DNA of 64,000 bases from an uncultured Mycoplasmatota bacterium (GTDB lineage Bacteria > Bacillota_I > Bacilli_A > RF39 > UBA660). How positions within the stretch are numbered: the first letter of the stretch is position 1; every line of letters starts with the position of its first letter. Under the pieces are notes generated by a model, which was not told the origin of the DNA, searched no databases, and was given only the letters and a program-made list of their open reading frames with translations. Shown here piece by piece: positions 1-8,449 of this stretch. Made by a program: the position numbers and the translations under genes. The stretch spans positions 1-64,000 of the forward strand of contig CAMZCT010000002.1 of the NCBI GenBank assembly GCA_947305065.1, read 5' to 3'.

Positions 1-29
1 TTTATAAAATAAGTAAAAATTATTATACT

Positions 30-88
30 AGTAAATTAATGATTAGCAAGTTCATTAATTTACTAATCAGTATTATACGTGTTATAAT
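30..88 (+). promoter_or_regulatory. Promoter with operator-like inverted repeat before the HAD gene
   Basis: A plausible sigma-A promoter is visible: TTTACT at 59-64, an 18-bp spacer, and TATAAT at 83-88, followed by an AGGAGG site at 126-131. A perfect 13-bp inverted repeat (30-42 and 52-64, loop of 9) ends inside the -35 box. It has no T-run after it, so an operator is more likely than a terminator. This is seen directly in the sequence; the regulator is unknown. Confidence 0.5.
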
Positions 89-136
89 TGTAAACGGAAG
101 GAAGATACTATTTTATAACTATAACAGGAGGAATAA

Positions 137-853
137 ATGAAAAAGAAATATAAAAAACTATTATTTGATTTAGATAATACTCTAGTTGATGATGACGAAA
201 ATAGAAGGTATGCAATTAAAAAAATATTGGAAGAAAGAAAAGAAAAAGTTAATACAAATGATATAGAAGATTTTCTTAATATAGATAATAAATTTTGGCG
301 CGATAGAGCTGCTGGGTTAATAAAAGATCCTTATGAATTTAAAGACCAACAAGAAAAAACAGATTGGGTACGAGCGCAAAGATTTATTATTTTCTTCAAA
401 GATATTTCTTTACAAGAAGGTATAGAAATAAATAATAAATATATCGAATATTTGAATGATAATATTGTACCAATGAAAAATGCCGATAAAGTATTAGATA
501 CTTTATATAGTAAAGGATATGAATTGTATATAATAACCAATAGTCCAGTTAAAGCAATCAACAATAAACTTACTAAATCAGGTTTAAAAAAATATATTAC
601 AGATGTATTTTCTGCTGAAGAAGCGGGACAAATAAAACCACACACTGATTTTTATAATAATATATATAGTAAAATTGGTAATGATGGAGATATGCTTATA
701 GTTGGAGATGAACTTGGATGTGATATAGCACTAGGTATTAATAATAATATCGATACTTGTTGGTTTAACAATAATAGTTCTGAGAATAACACTTTATATA
801 AGCCAAATTTTATGATAAAAGATTTAATTGAATTAACTGATATTATAGAATAA
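137..853 (+). CDS. HAD superfamily phosphatase (YjjG-like)
   Basis: This is a 238-residue cytoplasmic haloacid-dehalogenase-type hydrolase. Motif I is DLDNTLVDD near residue 11, with the nucleophilic Asp and the acid/base Asp. Motif II is the TNSP near residue 135, motif III the Lys of IKPHTDF, and motif IV is VGDELGCDI. A helical cap lies between motifs I and II, as in subfamily I enzymes related to YjjG nucleotidases or phosphoglycolate phosphatases. The ATG at 137 follows AGGAGG by 5 bases. Map follows after 32 bases on the same strand, so the two may be cotranscribed. The family is sure, but the substrate cannot be read from sequence. Confidence 0.88.
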   Translation: MKKKYKKLLFDLDNTLVDDDENRRYAIKKILEERKEKVNTNDIEDFLNIDNKFWRDRAAGLIKDPYEFKDQQEKTDWVRAQRFIIFFKDISLQEGIEINNKYIEYLNDNIVPMKNADKVLDTLYSKGYELYIITNSPVKAINNKLTKSGLKKYITDVFSAEEAGQIKPHTDFYNNIYSKIGNDGDMLIVGDELGCDIALGINNNIDTCWFNNNSSENNTLYKPNFMIKDLIELTDIIE

Positions 854-885
854 TTAGTGATATAATAACTAAGGAGATGATAATA

Positions 886-1671
886 ATGATAATAGAAAGA
901 AGCGAAAATGAAATAAATAAACTTAGAGAGGCTGGCAAAATAGTTGGGCTTACTCATAAATATTTACAACAATTTATTAAACCAGGTATTACTACAAAAG
1001 AATTAGATATATTAGCTAAGAAGTTTATTGAAAGCAAAGGTTGTACTCCTTCTTTTGAAGGATTATATGGTTTCCCTGGTTCTATTTGTATAAGTGTTAA
1101 TGATGAAGTTGTTCATGGTATACCTGGTAATAGAGTTTTAAAAAATGGGGATATTCTAAAATTAGATATTGGGGCTTGTTACGAAGGATATCATGGCGAT
1201 TCTGCTTGGAGTTATATAGTTGGGGAACCAAAGTCAGAGAAAGATATAAGATTACTAAAAAATACTGAGGAAGCTTTAATGGCTGGTTTGGCTGCTATTC
1301 ATGATGGGTGTACTACAGGAGATATTGGTCATGCCGTAGAAAAAGTTGCCCATAAATATAACTTAGGTGTTGTAAGAGAATTAGTAGGTCACGGGGTTGG
1401 TGATGCCGTTCATATGGAACCAGATGTTCCTAATTATGGTAAGGAAGGTAAAGGACCAAGATTACATAAGAATAATGTTATTGCGGTAGAACCAATGTTA
1501 AACCTAGGAAGTAGATATATTTATCAATTAAATAATAACTGGACGATTAAAACTGATGATGGAAAAAATAGTGCTCATTTCGAACACACTGTATTAGTAA
1601 CAGATACTGGTTATGAAATATTAACTAGACGAGATGTTGAATTAGATCCAGAAGATATTATTGAAAAATAA
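886..1671 (+). CDS. map: Methionine aminopeptidase, type I
   Basis: Map removes the initiator methionine from nascent proteins in the cytoplasm. The five metal ligands of the pita-bread fold are present: Asp in KLDIGA (about 94), Asp in YHGDSAW (about 105), His in GHGVG (169), Glu in AVEPM (202) and Glu in HFEHT (233). An in-frame ATG lies at 877, but AAGGAG at 871-876 directly abuts it. The ATG at 886 has a normal 9-base spacing, so I choose that start (261 residues). The length is typical of the short bacterial form without a zinc-finger extension. A bidirectional terminator follows. Confidence 0.95.
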   Translation: MIIERSENEINKLREAGKIVGLTHKYLQQFIKPGITTKELDILAKKFIESKGCTPSFEGLYGFPGSICISVNDEVVHGIPGNRVLKNGDILKLDIGACYEGYHGDSAWSYIVGEPKSEKDIRLLKNTEEALMAGLAAIHDGCTTGDIGHAVEKVAHKYNLGVVRELVGHGVGDAVHMEPDVPNYGKEGKGPRLHKNNVIAVEPMLNLGSRYIYQLNNNWTIKTDDGKNSAHFEHTVLVTDTGYEILTRRDVELDPEDIIEK

Positions 1672-1691
1672 AAAGCCATTAAATGGCTTTT
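1671..1691. terminator. Bidirectional intrinsic terminator between map and ftsI
   Basis: A near-perfect palindrome of 10 bp per arm (AAAAGCCATT and its complement) has T-runs on both strands. It sits between converging map (stop at 1671) and ftsI (stop at 1693), so it can serve both. Confidence 0.85.
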
Positions 1692-1692
1692 T

Positions 1693-3795
1693 TTAATAGC
1701 TTAAATTAATTTCTATTGGTGTTCCAGCAGTAACTGGTGTACCTTCTGGTATGGAGAAAGATACAACATTACCAACTCCATTAATATGATAATCTAAATT
1801 TAATAATTTACATATCGTGATGGCTTCGTTAGAACTATATCCTGTAATATTTGGCATTGTTAATTCTCCACTTGTTATTATGAATACTTTGCTACCATTA
1901 GGTAGTTTTTTATCTTTTTTAGGATATTGGTCAATTATATATTTACCATTTCCGATTGTTACTACGTTTATACTTTGACTCTGTAGTTTTTCAACTGTTT
2001 CTGGGACAGTCTTACTAATATAATTATCTATTTTAACAATCTTTGTAGTATCAATCTTTGTCGTATTATCTGTTATATTTTTATATTTAGCTATTTCTTC
2101 AACTACTTTAGTAACCATACTAGCTAAATCTTTATAAACTCCACTATATTGTTTTACGGAAACGTAGATTATATATTCTGGATTGTCATATGGGAATATT
2201 CCTGCAAAACTACGTACATAATCTGTTTTACCAGTTAAATATTCTCCATTTGATCCAGTTATCTGTGCTGTACCAGTTTTTCCTATCATAGTAACAGTAT
2301 CACTTTTATAATATTTAGCATCTGTTTTTCCACTATAAACTACATCATACATTAAACTACGTAATTTAGCAGCATTTTCTTTTGAAACTTTTTGCCCTAA
2401 TTCTTTTCTTTCATGCTGATAATTTATTTCACCAGTTTCACTATCAACTATTTTTTCAACAATATATGGTTGAATTTCTACTCCATCGTTAGTTAGTATA
2501 CTTAGTGCTTGTAAGTTTTGAATTGGGGTTGTGGTTATACCTTGACCAAAGGCAGCAGTAGCTAATTCAGTTTTATATATAAAGTTGGCACTTCCTTTAA
2601 CTTCCCCTGGTAAAGTTATGTTTGTTTTATTACCAAAACCAAGACTATCATAGAAATCGTGTAATTTATCACGTCCTATTTTTAAAGCCAATTTAGTAGC
2701 TGCTACATTTGAAGAGTAAGCAAAACCTTCGTCATAAGTAATTACACCCCAACCAACACCATTAAAGTCTTTGATTACTGCATCTTCTACGGGAATAGTA
2801 CCAGATAAGTACGTTTCGTTTCCGTTGTAGGCATTATTTTCCATAGCTGCTAGGAAAGAGAATATTTTCATTGTTGATCCTGGTTCATAAGCATATGAAG
2901 TTAGAGGATTTAAGTAGTTTGAGATTACTCTTTCATTTAAATTAAAAGTTGGATTGGAAGCACTGGCTACAATAGCTCCAGTTTTAGCATTCATAACGGA
3001 AAAAGTTAACCAAGCCATACTATTAGAATCACTTATTTCCTTTATACCGTTTTCTAGGAACATTTGAACTTTACTATCAATGGTTAGATAAATATCTTTT
3101 CCAGCTTTAGCTGGTACAGTTACAGAAGTAGTATTAGGCATAATGTAACCATATAGATCTTTTTGGTAAATTGAATAACCATCTTCACCCTCTAATTCTT
3201 TATCAAAATAAGCTTCTATTCCCATCTTACCAGAGATATTTCCATCATCATCATTGGATGCATACCCAATTATATATGGAGCTAAACTACCCATTTGATA
3301 ATATCTTTTATTTGAAGAAGTAAAACCTATTCCAGGTAGATTTAATTCTTCTATTTGTTTTTTAGTTATTTCACTAATACCTCTTCCACCTGGTCCTAAT
3401 TCTACTTGATATTTTTTCTGACTCATTAGTCTTACTAAGGTGTCAACATTCATATTTAGTATTACACTTAACTTGGTTGCTGTATCATAAACATCTATGA
3501 CATGACGAGGTTTATCAGGATTTTCTGTTCTTTTAGAATCTAAAAACGCTATTACATTATATGAATTAATATTCTTGGCAAGTAATTCGTTATCGCCAGA
3601 ATAAATACATCCCCTTTTAGCTGGTAAGATTGTTGTTTCAGTATTTCTTGCTTCAACAAACTTAGATAAATTGATATTATCTATTTTTTTAGCTAAGGAA
3701 ATGTATGATAATTTAAAAATTATTGCACAAAAAGAAAGAATAAGTACAACAAGAATTAAATGACTAATTGTTATTGTATTATTCTTTCGTTTCAT
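1693..3795 (-). CDS. ftsI: Division transpeptidase PBP2B/FtsI with PASTA domains
   Basis: This is a class B penicillin-binding protein of 700 residues that crosslinks septal peptidoglycan. It has one membrane segment (about residues 10-32) and a PBP dimer domain (about 55-230). The transpeptidase domain follows, with the active-site STMK at 308-310 after PGS307, SSN at 361-363 and KTGTA at 506-510. Two PASTA-like repeats form the last 125 residues, as in PBP2x/PBP2B of Bacilli. The ATG at 3795 follows GGAGAAG. It is the last gene of mraZ-rsmH-ftsL-ftsI and starts one base after the ftsL stop. mraY and murD do not follow, so the division cluster is truncated compared with Bacillus. Confidence 0.95.
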   Translation of the reverse strand: MKRKNNTITISHLILVVLILSFCAIIFKLSYISLAKKIDNINLSKFVEARNTETTILPAKRGCIYSGDNELLAKNINSYNVIAFLDSKRTENPDKPRHVIDVYDTATKLSVILNMNVDTLVRLMSQKKYQVELGPGGRGISEITKKQIEELNLPGIGFTSSNKRYYQMGSLAPYIIGYASNDDDGNISGKMGIEAYFDKELEGEDGYSIYQKDLYGYIMPNTTSVTVPAKAGKDIYLTIDSKVQMFLENGIKEISDSNSMAWLTFSVMNAKTGAIVASASNPTFNLNERVISNYLNPLTSYAYEPGSTMKIFSFLAAMENNAYNGNETYLSGTIPVEDAVIKDFNGVGWGVITYDEGFAYSSNVAATKLALKIGRDKLHDFYDSLGFGNKTNITLPGEVKGSANFIYKTELATAAFGQGITTTPIQNLQALSILTNDGVEIQPYIVEKIVDSETGEINYQHERKELGQKVSKENAAKLRSLMYDVVYSGKTDAKYYKSDTVTMIGKTGTAQITGSNGEYLTGKTDYVRSFAGIFPYDNPEYIIYVSVKQYSGVYKDLASMVTKVVEEIAKYKNITDNTTKIDTTKIVKIDNYISKTVPETVEKLQSQSINVVTIGNGKYIIDQYPKKDKKLPNGSKVFIITSGELTMPNITGYSSNEAITICKLLNLDYHINGVGNVVSFSIPEGTPVTAGTPIEINLSY

Positions 3796-3796
3796 A

Positions 3797-4096
3797 TTAC
3801 TTCTCCTTGTCTTGCTCGACTACTATTACGTTATCATTATTATAAGACAATCCGTTTTCATTTGCAACCGATTGAATCTTGTCGAGAGAAGCTAATTCGT
3901 TGATTTCCATCTTTAAACCTTCGTTGGTATTTGCTTGTTGTTCTAAATTATCTTTTGCTGTTTGTAAGGTTATATTTGTTTCTGATAAAACAGCTTTTAT
4001 ATATACACTACTAATTGGTATAGCTAGCAATAAAAGTGCTACTATACACCAAAGGAATCCTTCGAAGAAGGGTATTTTAATTTTAGGTTTTCTCAT
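3797..4096 (-). CDS. ftsL: Cell division protein FtsL
   Basis: This is a 99-residue bitopic protein: a short cytoplasmic N-terminus, one membrane segment (about residues 14-33), then an extracytoplasmic heptad-like coiled coil rich in Leu, Gln and Asn. The size, topology and position between rsmH and ftsI identify it as FtsL, which pairs with DivIC/FtsB in the septal complex. Sequence conservation in this family is low, so context carries much of the call. The ribosome site is AAGGATTT before ATG 4096. It is translationally close-packed with both neighbours. Confidence 0.85.
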   Translation of the reverse strand: MRKPKIKIPFFEGFLWCIVALLLLAIPISSVYIKAVLSETNITLQTAKDNLEQQANTNEGLKMEINELASLDKIQSVANENGLSYNNDNVIVVEQDKEK

Positions 4097-4097
4097 A

Positions 4098-5021
4098 TTA
4101 AATCCTTTCTATTACTCTCAACTTAGCGCTTTTACTACGAGTATTTTCTTTTATTTCTTCTGAACTAGGTAAAATAGGTTTCTTATTAATTAGTTTTATT
4201 AACGGTTTATACTCTTCTGGTATTTCTGGTAAACCTTTTACTAGTTCATCAATATCACTATCTTTTTTAAATTCTTGTTTTACTATTCTATCTTCTAAAG
4301 AATGGAATGTTATTACACTTATTCTACCACCTGTATTAAGTAGATTTATAGCTTTTGGTAAAATGGTGTGTAAAGTATCTAATTCTTTATTAACTTCTAT
4401 TCTAATAGCTTGAAAAATGTTTCTTTCTGGATGATTAGTATTAAAGTACTTAGCGCCAACAGCGCCGGCTATTATTTCTACTAATTCTTTAGTTGTTTTA
4501 ATCTCTTTTTCTTCTCGAACTGAAACTATCTTTTTAGCTATTTGTTTGCTCATTTTTTCTTCACCATATGAATAGAATATATCTAATAACTTTTCATATG
4601 GATAATTATTAATTACTTCTTTAGCAGTAAGAGCATCTTCTCTATTCATACGCATATCTAATGGAGCGTCACTCATAAAGGAAAATCCTCTTTCTTTTTC
4701 ATCTATTTGAGGACTAGATAATCCTAAATCGAATAATATACCATCTACTTTAGAAACATTTAACTTTTTCAATTCTTCAACCATATTAACAAAGTTGGAA
4801 TGAATTATTGTAAAATTATTTCCTATTTTGGATAACCTATCTTTTGAATATTCTATTGCTTCTTTATCTTGATCAAAAGCATATAAGTGTCCATTAGGTA
4901 TTCTTTTTAGTATTTCACTACTATGTCCTCCATAGCCTAAAGTAGCATCTACATAGATGCCATCTTTTTTTATGTTCAAACCTTCTATTGATTCAGAAAG
5001 TAAGACGCTATAATGTTTCAC
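4098..5021 (-). CDS. rsmH: 16S rRNA (cytosine1402-N4)-methyltransferase RsmH
   Basis: RsmH (MraW) methylates C1402 in the 16S rRNA P site using S-adenosylmethionine. The SAM-binding start DATLGYGGHS is seen near residue 25. FDLGLSSPQ, the family motif GFSFMSDAPLDMRM and the C-terminal FHSLEDRIVK follow. The frame is open upstream to a TTG at 5039, but the product of that start lacks a ribosome site. A GTG at 5021 lies about 10 bases after AGGGG and gives the usual N-terminus MKHYSVLL (307 residues). It overlaps the mraZ end by 14 bases, suggesting coupled translation. Confidence 0.95.
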   Translation of the reverse strand: MKHYSVLLSESIEGLNIKKDGIYVDATLGYGGHSSEILKRIPNGHLYAFDQDKEAIEYSKDRLSKIGNNFTIIHSNFVNMVEELKKLNVSKVDGILFDLGLSSPQIDEKERGFSFMSDAPLDMRMNREDALTAKEVINNYPYEKLLDIFYSYGEEKMSKQIAKKIVSVREEKEIKTTKELVEIIAGAVGAKYFNTNHPERNIFQAIRIEVNKELDTLHTILPKAINLLNTGGRISVITFHSLEDRIVKQEFKKDSDIDELVKGLPEIPEEYKPLIKLINKKPILPSSEEIKENTRSKSAKLRVIERI

Positions 5022-5454
5022 CAAAATCAATCCCCTCAAATAGTTTCTCAGCTGTATCTTCTAGTTTACCACTATTTTCTGAAAGCATTTTATCCCATGC
5101 TTCTTTTGCCCATATTTCTATACGGTCACTTGCGCCGATAATGATACATTCTTTATCAATACCGGCGTAACTAACCAATGGGGAGGTAATGCAAACTCGT
5201 CCTTGCGAATCGAATTCACACTCAGTAGCACCAGAAAAGAAGAATCTTGTGAACATACGGACGTCTTTTTTGGTAAAAGGTAGAGTTTTTATTTTTGCCG
5301 TTATTTCGTTCCATTCCTTTTCTTGATAAACATAAAGGCAGTTTTCTAAACCACGGGTTAGGATGAACCTTGTTCCTAGTTCAGATCTAAATTTAGCTGG
5401 AATGATTAAACGGCTTTTATCATCTATGGTATGATGATATTCGCCCATGAACAT
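5008..5454 (-). CDS. mraZ: Transcriptional regulator MraZ
   Basis: MraZ is a DNA-binding regulator of the division and cell-wall operon, with two tandem SpoVT-AbrB-like folds. It begins MFMGEYHHTID as in Bacillus and keeps both signature patches, DKSRLIIPAKFR and FDSQGRVCI. The frame is open to 5487, but the ATG at 5454 has a GGGGGA site 5 bases upstream and matches the family start (148 residues). It is the first gene of its operon. Three putative MraZ boxes lie just before it, and the last one overlaps the ribosome site, which suggests autoregulation. Confidence 0.94.
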   Translation of the reverse strand: MFMGEYHHTIDDKSRLIIPAKFRSELGTRFILTRGLENCLYVYQEKEWNEITAKIKTLPFTKKDVRMFTRFFFSGATECEFDSQGRVCITSPLVSYAGIDKECIIIGASDRIEIWAKEAWDKMLSENSGKLEDTAEKLFEGIDFGETL

Positions 5455-5460
5455 TTTAAT

Positions 5461-5488
5461 CCCCCACTTTCCTCCACTATGTGCCACT
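5461..5488 (-). promoter_or_regulatory. Three MraZ boxes, 10-bp period
   Basis: On the minus strand AGTGG occurs at 5488, 5478 and 5468, followed by CA, AG and GG. That gives three direct repeats of GTGGNN with an exact 10-bp period. This matches the known MraZ operator pattern of direct GTGG(A/G)G repeats one helical turn apart. The boxes lie in the 5' leader, just after the predicted transcription start. The protein family's binding mode is established; binding here is inferred. Confidence 0.8.
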
Positions 5489-5498
5489 GTCTATAATT

Positions 5499-5527
5499 AA
5501 TATACCTGCAAAGGTTATCTTTGTAAA
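5499..5527 (-). promoter_or_regulatory. Sigma-A promoter of the mraZ operon
   Basis: On the minus strand TTTACA (5527-5522) is followed by a 17-bp spacer and TATATT (5504-5499). The predicted start, near 5492, is a few bases before the first MraZ box. Confidence 0.7.
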
Positions 5528-5594
5528 TATTTTTTTGCATTTTTTTAATTTTTTACGTCAATTTACGTAAAACAATTTATATAAAAATATTCCA

Positions 5595-5629
5595 TAAAAA
5601 AAGATTTCACTGTTAATTAGTGAAATCTT
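5595..5629 (-). terminator. Terminator after ddl
   Basis: An 11-bp stem (AAGATTTCACT at 5601-5611 with its complement at 5619-5629) and a T-run on the minus strand overlap the ddl stop codon. It ends the hydrolase-murF-ddl unit. Confidence 0.85.
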
Positions 5630-6830
5630 ATTGCATTTTCATTTTACCTTTAGCGCCTTTAGATCCGTTATAAGTACTTAGTACATTCGATTCGAAACTA
5701 GTTGTTTTTCTTAATTTGTTTTTATACTCTTTTATAGCAGTTGTAATCATATCATCTAATAATTTAGGATATTTCTTACCTTTTGGAGTAAAGAAGAAAA
5801 AGGCTAAACAACCAGGAATAGTATTTGGTTCATTAACATATACTTCTTTGGTTTTCTTATTTACTAAGAAGTCAAATCTAGTTACACCTGATAGGTTTAA
5901 AGCACGATAGGCTTTTTTAGAATAATCATAGATTTTTTCTTCTGCTTCTTTACTTATTTCAGCTGGAATTTTAAGGGTGGATAAGGAAAGTTTTCCGCCA
6001 TTTTTAGCAGGTCCCTTCTTCCCTCCTTTACCACCTTCGCCGATATATTTGTCTTCAAAAGTAAGAAAGTCGTTATCAGTAAACATCTCGCCTATTAAAG
6101 AGCATTCTACTGAAGAAGGAGAACCAACTACAGCACAATCTACTTCTTGTAAGTTTTCTATTACTTTTTCAACAATTATTTTTTCATCGTATTTGATTGC
6201 TTCTTCGATTATCCTTGTAATGTCTTTTTCGCTTTTAGCTATTTCTATACCAACACTACTTCCTAAAGAAGCAGGTTTTACGATAACCGGATAGCCAAAT
6301 TTTTTTATCTTAGCAAGGATTTTTTCTTCGCTTTCTTTATATTCAAAATCGTAAAACCAGATATAATCTACGACATTTACTCCTTCTGCTTTCATTACTT
6401 CTTTCTGAATTATTTTATCTTGTCCCAAAGCAGCTGATAAAGTATTAGGTCCAACAAAAGGAATACCAATTGTTTCTAGGTAACCGGCCAAGGATCCATC
6501 TTCTACGCCTTTACCATGAACGATAGGAAAAGCAATATCAATAGTTTCTAATACACCTTTAAATAAACCATTCTTCTTTTGTAAAACGAACTCATTATCT
6601 TTTCTAGTTAATGTTACTTCTTTTGTCATATTTGGGACAATGGATAAATCTTTGTAAGTTTCCATTTCTTTTAGGCATTCTCCTGTATACCAGTTTCTAT
6701 CTTTGCCTATGTAAATTGGAATTATTTTATATTTACTTTTATCAAGGAAACTCATTGCTTGAACAGCTGTAATTATACTAACTTCGTGTTCAACTGATTC
6801 TCCTCCAAATATTACACCAACTTTTAGCAT
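5628..6830 (-). CDS. ddl: D-alanine--D-alanine ligase
   Basis: Ddl is a cytoplasmic ATP-grasp enzyme that makes the D-Ala-D-Ala dipeptide for peptidoglycan. N-terminal FGGESVEHEVS, HGKGVEDGSLAGYLE, the ATP-binding KPASLGSSVG and the Mg-binding NEPNTIPG are visible. At 400 residues it is longer than the common 310-370. It carries a Gly/Lys-rich segment (GGKGGKKG near residue 262), which I recall from Clostridia-type Ddl proteins, and a charged 30-residue tail. NEPNT replaces the usual NEINT but keeps the metal-binding Glu and Asn. It lies 14 bases after murF, whose substrate it makes, so the pair supply the stem-peptide end. Confidence 0.93.
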   Translation of the reverse strand: MLKVGVIFGGESVEHEVSIITAVQAMSFLDKSKYKIIPIYIGKDRNWYTGECLKEMETYKDLSIVPNMTKEVTLTRKDNEFVLQKKNGLFKGVLETIDIAFPIVHGKGVEDGSLAGYLETIGIPFVGPNTLSAALGQDKIIQKEVMKAEGVNVVDYIWFYDFEYKESEEKILAKIKKFGYPVIVKPASLGSSVGIEIAKSEKDITRIIEEAIKYDEKIIVEKVIENLQEVDCAVVGSPSSVECSLIGEMFTDNDFLTFEDKYIGEGGKGGKKGPAKNGGKLSLSTLKIPAEISKEAEEKIYDYSKKAYRALNLSGVTRFDFLVNKKTKEVYVNEPNTIPGCLAFFFFTPKGKKYPKLLDDMITTAIKEYKNKLRKTTSFESNVLSTYNGSKGAKGKMKMQ

Positions 6831-6844
6831 TTATTATCTCTCCT

Positions 6845-8437
6845 TTATTCATTATAAATATCAGGCAAGTCACTTTGAAGAAGGCAATAAGTATTTCCTT
6901 CGTCTAGTTTTTTTAGAATTTCAAAGGCTTCCATAATATCGTTAGTAATATGTATTTTTTTATTATTATACTTTTTCTCTTCTAGTCCATCTTGAATAGG
7001 TTTTGTTTGATTCTTTCCTACTAAGATAACTTCATCAGTTTTATTATCAGCTATTATTTCCCCTAGTTTTTTATTCTCCTCGTATTCTTTTTCACCTAGT
7101 TCAATCATTCCTGAAGTGATTATAACTTTTTTACCAGGCATTTTTGATAAGACATCTATAGCCATAGCACAACCTTTTGGATTGGCATTATAAGCATCGT
7201 CTATAAGATTAATATTGTAATATTTTTTCATTTGTAAACGATGCTCTACTGGTTCAACACCTTTAACTGCTTTTTGTAAATCGGCAATACTTATTCCTAG
7301 TTCACGACCTAGTAGAATACCGGCTAATAGATTATAGATATTATTTTTACCTAATAACTTAGTTTGAAATTCATATTCTTTATCGTTACCTTTAAATACG
7401 ACATTAAATTTAGTACCCATATATGTTAATTCTATATCTTTGGCGTAAGCATCACTCTTTTTATCATCTATACCAACCCATAAGATCTTGCAATCGTTAT
7501 TAATGTGATAAGATTTTTGTTTAGGATCATCGGCATTTAGTATTCCTATTCCATCACTTGGTAAACTTTCTATTAATTCAAATTTAGTTTTTTGAATGGC
7601 TTCTTCAGAACCAAATGTTTCCAAATGAGCTAGACCAATACTAGTAATAATTCCGTATTTTGGATGAACTAAATCACATAGCTCTTTTATTTCGCCTTTT
7701 TTACAAGCACCCATTTCAGCTATAAAAAAATCGTTATATTTATCTAAGTGTTCATTGATAGTTATCATCAATCCAAATGGAGTATTATAGTTAGCTGGTG
7801 TTTTAAAGGAATTATATTTAACATTTAAAATATCATTCAAGATATTTTTAGAACTGGTTTTTCCATAACTACCTGTTATTCCTATAACTTCCATATTACT
7901 CATACTGTTTAATTTGTTAACAGCTTGATTACGGAAGTGATTCCCGACCATTTTTTCTATTGGGCGATTTATAAAATTAATTAATATAACCATCAAACTA
8001 TTAAAATAAGCAATTAATCCAAGTAACAAATAATAAGTTACAGAAGTTTCTTGAATTAATAATGGTAAAGCTACAATAAATAGTATATGTATTATCGTGT
8101 TTGTAGCAATTAATCTTTTTATACGAGCCGTATATTTTAATGGTATTTTAGTATTCTCTTTCTTTCTATTAATGATAAATACATATATCAAGAACAAATA
8201 AATTACTATTGCTATTAAACTTACATAGTTAGCTAGATTTTCACTCAAATATAAGAAAGCAAAAACTAGTAGTATTAAAGTATAATTTAAAAAGACTTCT
8301 TTAATATTTTTAGTTAACCATTTTACGTACTTATATCCTCTATTATATCTGTTTTGTTGTAACATTTGTAATGACTTAGTACTTACTAAGCTGATATATA
8401 CTAAATAAATAATTATACTAATAATAAATATTAACAT
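6845..8437 (-). CDS. murF: MurF-type Mur ligase with N-terminal membrane domain
   Basis: The C-terminal 350 residues form a Mur ligase. It has P-loop GITGSYGKTSSK near residue 187, AEMGACKKGEIKEL, the Mg-binding HLE region, and a C-terminal domain with DAYNANP. MurF joins D-Ala-D-Ala to UDP-MurNAc-tripeptide. Unlike the classic 450-residue soluble enzyme, this 530-residue protein starts with about 150 residues holding four to five membrane segments. It should therefore be membrane-tethered, near MraY. The C-terminal LLQSDLPDIY resembles other membrane-type MurF proteins as I recall them. It has a strong AGGAGG site and lies in an operon with ddl downstream. Confidence 0.88.
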   Translation of the reverse strand: MLIFIISIIIYLVYISLVSTKSLQMLQQNRYNRGYKYVKWLTKNIKEVFLNYTLILLVFAFLYLSENLANYVSLIAIVIYLFLIYVFIINRKKENTKIPLKYTARIKRLIATNTIIHILFIVALPLLIQETSVTYYLLLGLIAYFNSLMVILINFINRPIEKMVGNHFRNQAVNKLNSMSNMEVIGITGSYGKTSSKNILNDILNVKYNSFKTPANYNTPFGLMITINEHLDKYNDFFIAEMGACKKGEIKELCDLVHPKYGIITSIGLAHLETFGSEEAIQKTKFELIESLPSDGIGILNADDPKQKSYHINNDCKILWVGIDDKKSDAYAKDIELTYMGTKFNVVFKGNDKEYEFQTKLLGKNNIYNLLAGILLGRELGISIADLQKAVKGVEPVEHRLQMKKYYNINLIDDAYNANPKGCAMAIDVLSKMPGKKVIITSGMIELGEKEYEENKKLGEIIADNKTDEVILVGKNQTKPIQDGLEEKKYNNKKIHITNDIMEAFEILKKLDEGNTYCLLQSDLPDIYNE

Positions 8438-8449
8438 TAGTTATTCCTC

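Noticed and set aside
331-645. Minus-strand open frame inside the HAD gene
   Set aside because: It is an antisense shadow of a clear gene with intact motifs, has no ribosome site, and AT-rich coding sequence commonly leaves such frames open.
5628-6830. VanA-type resistance ligase
   Set aside because: No vanH, vanX or regulator lies nearby and the gene is paired with murF. The insert resembles housekeeping Ddl variants of Clostridia.
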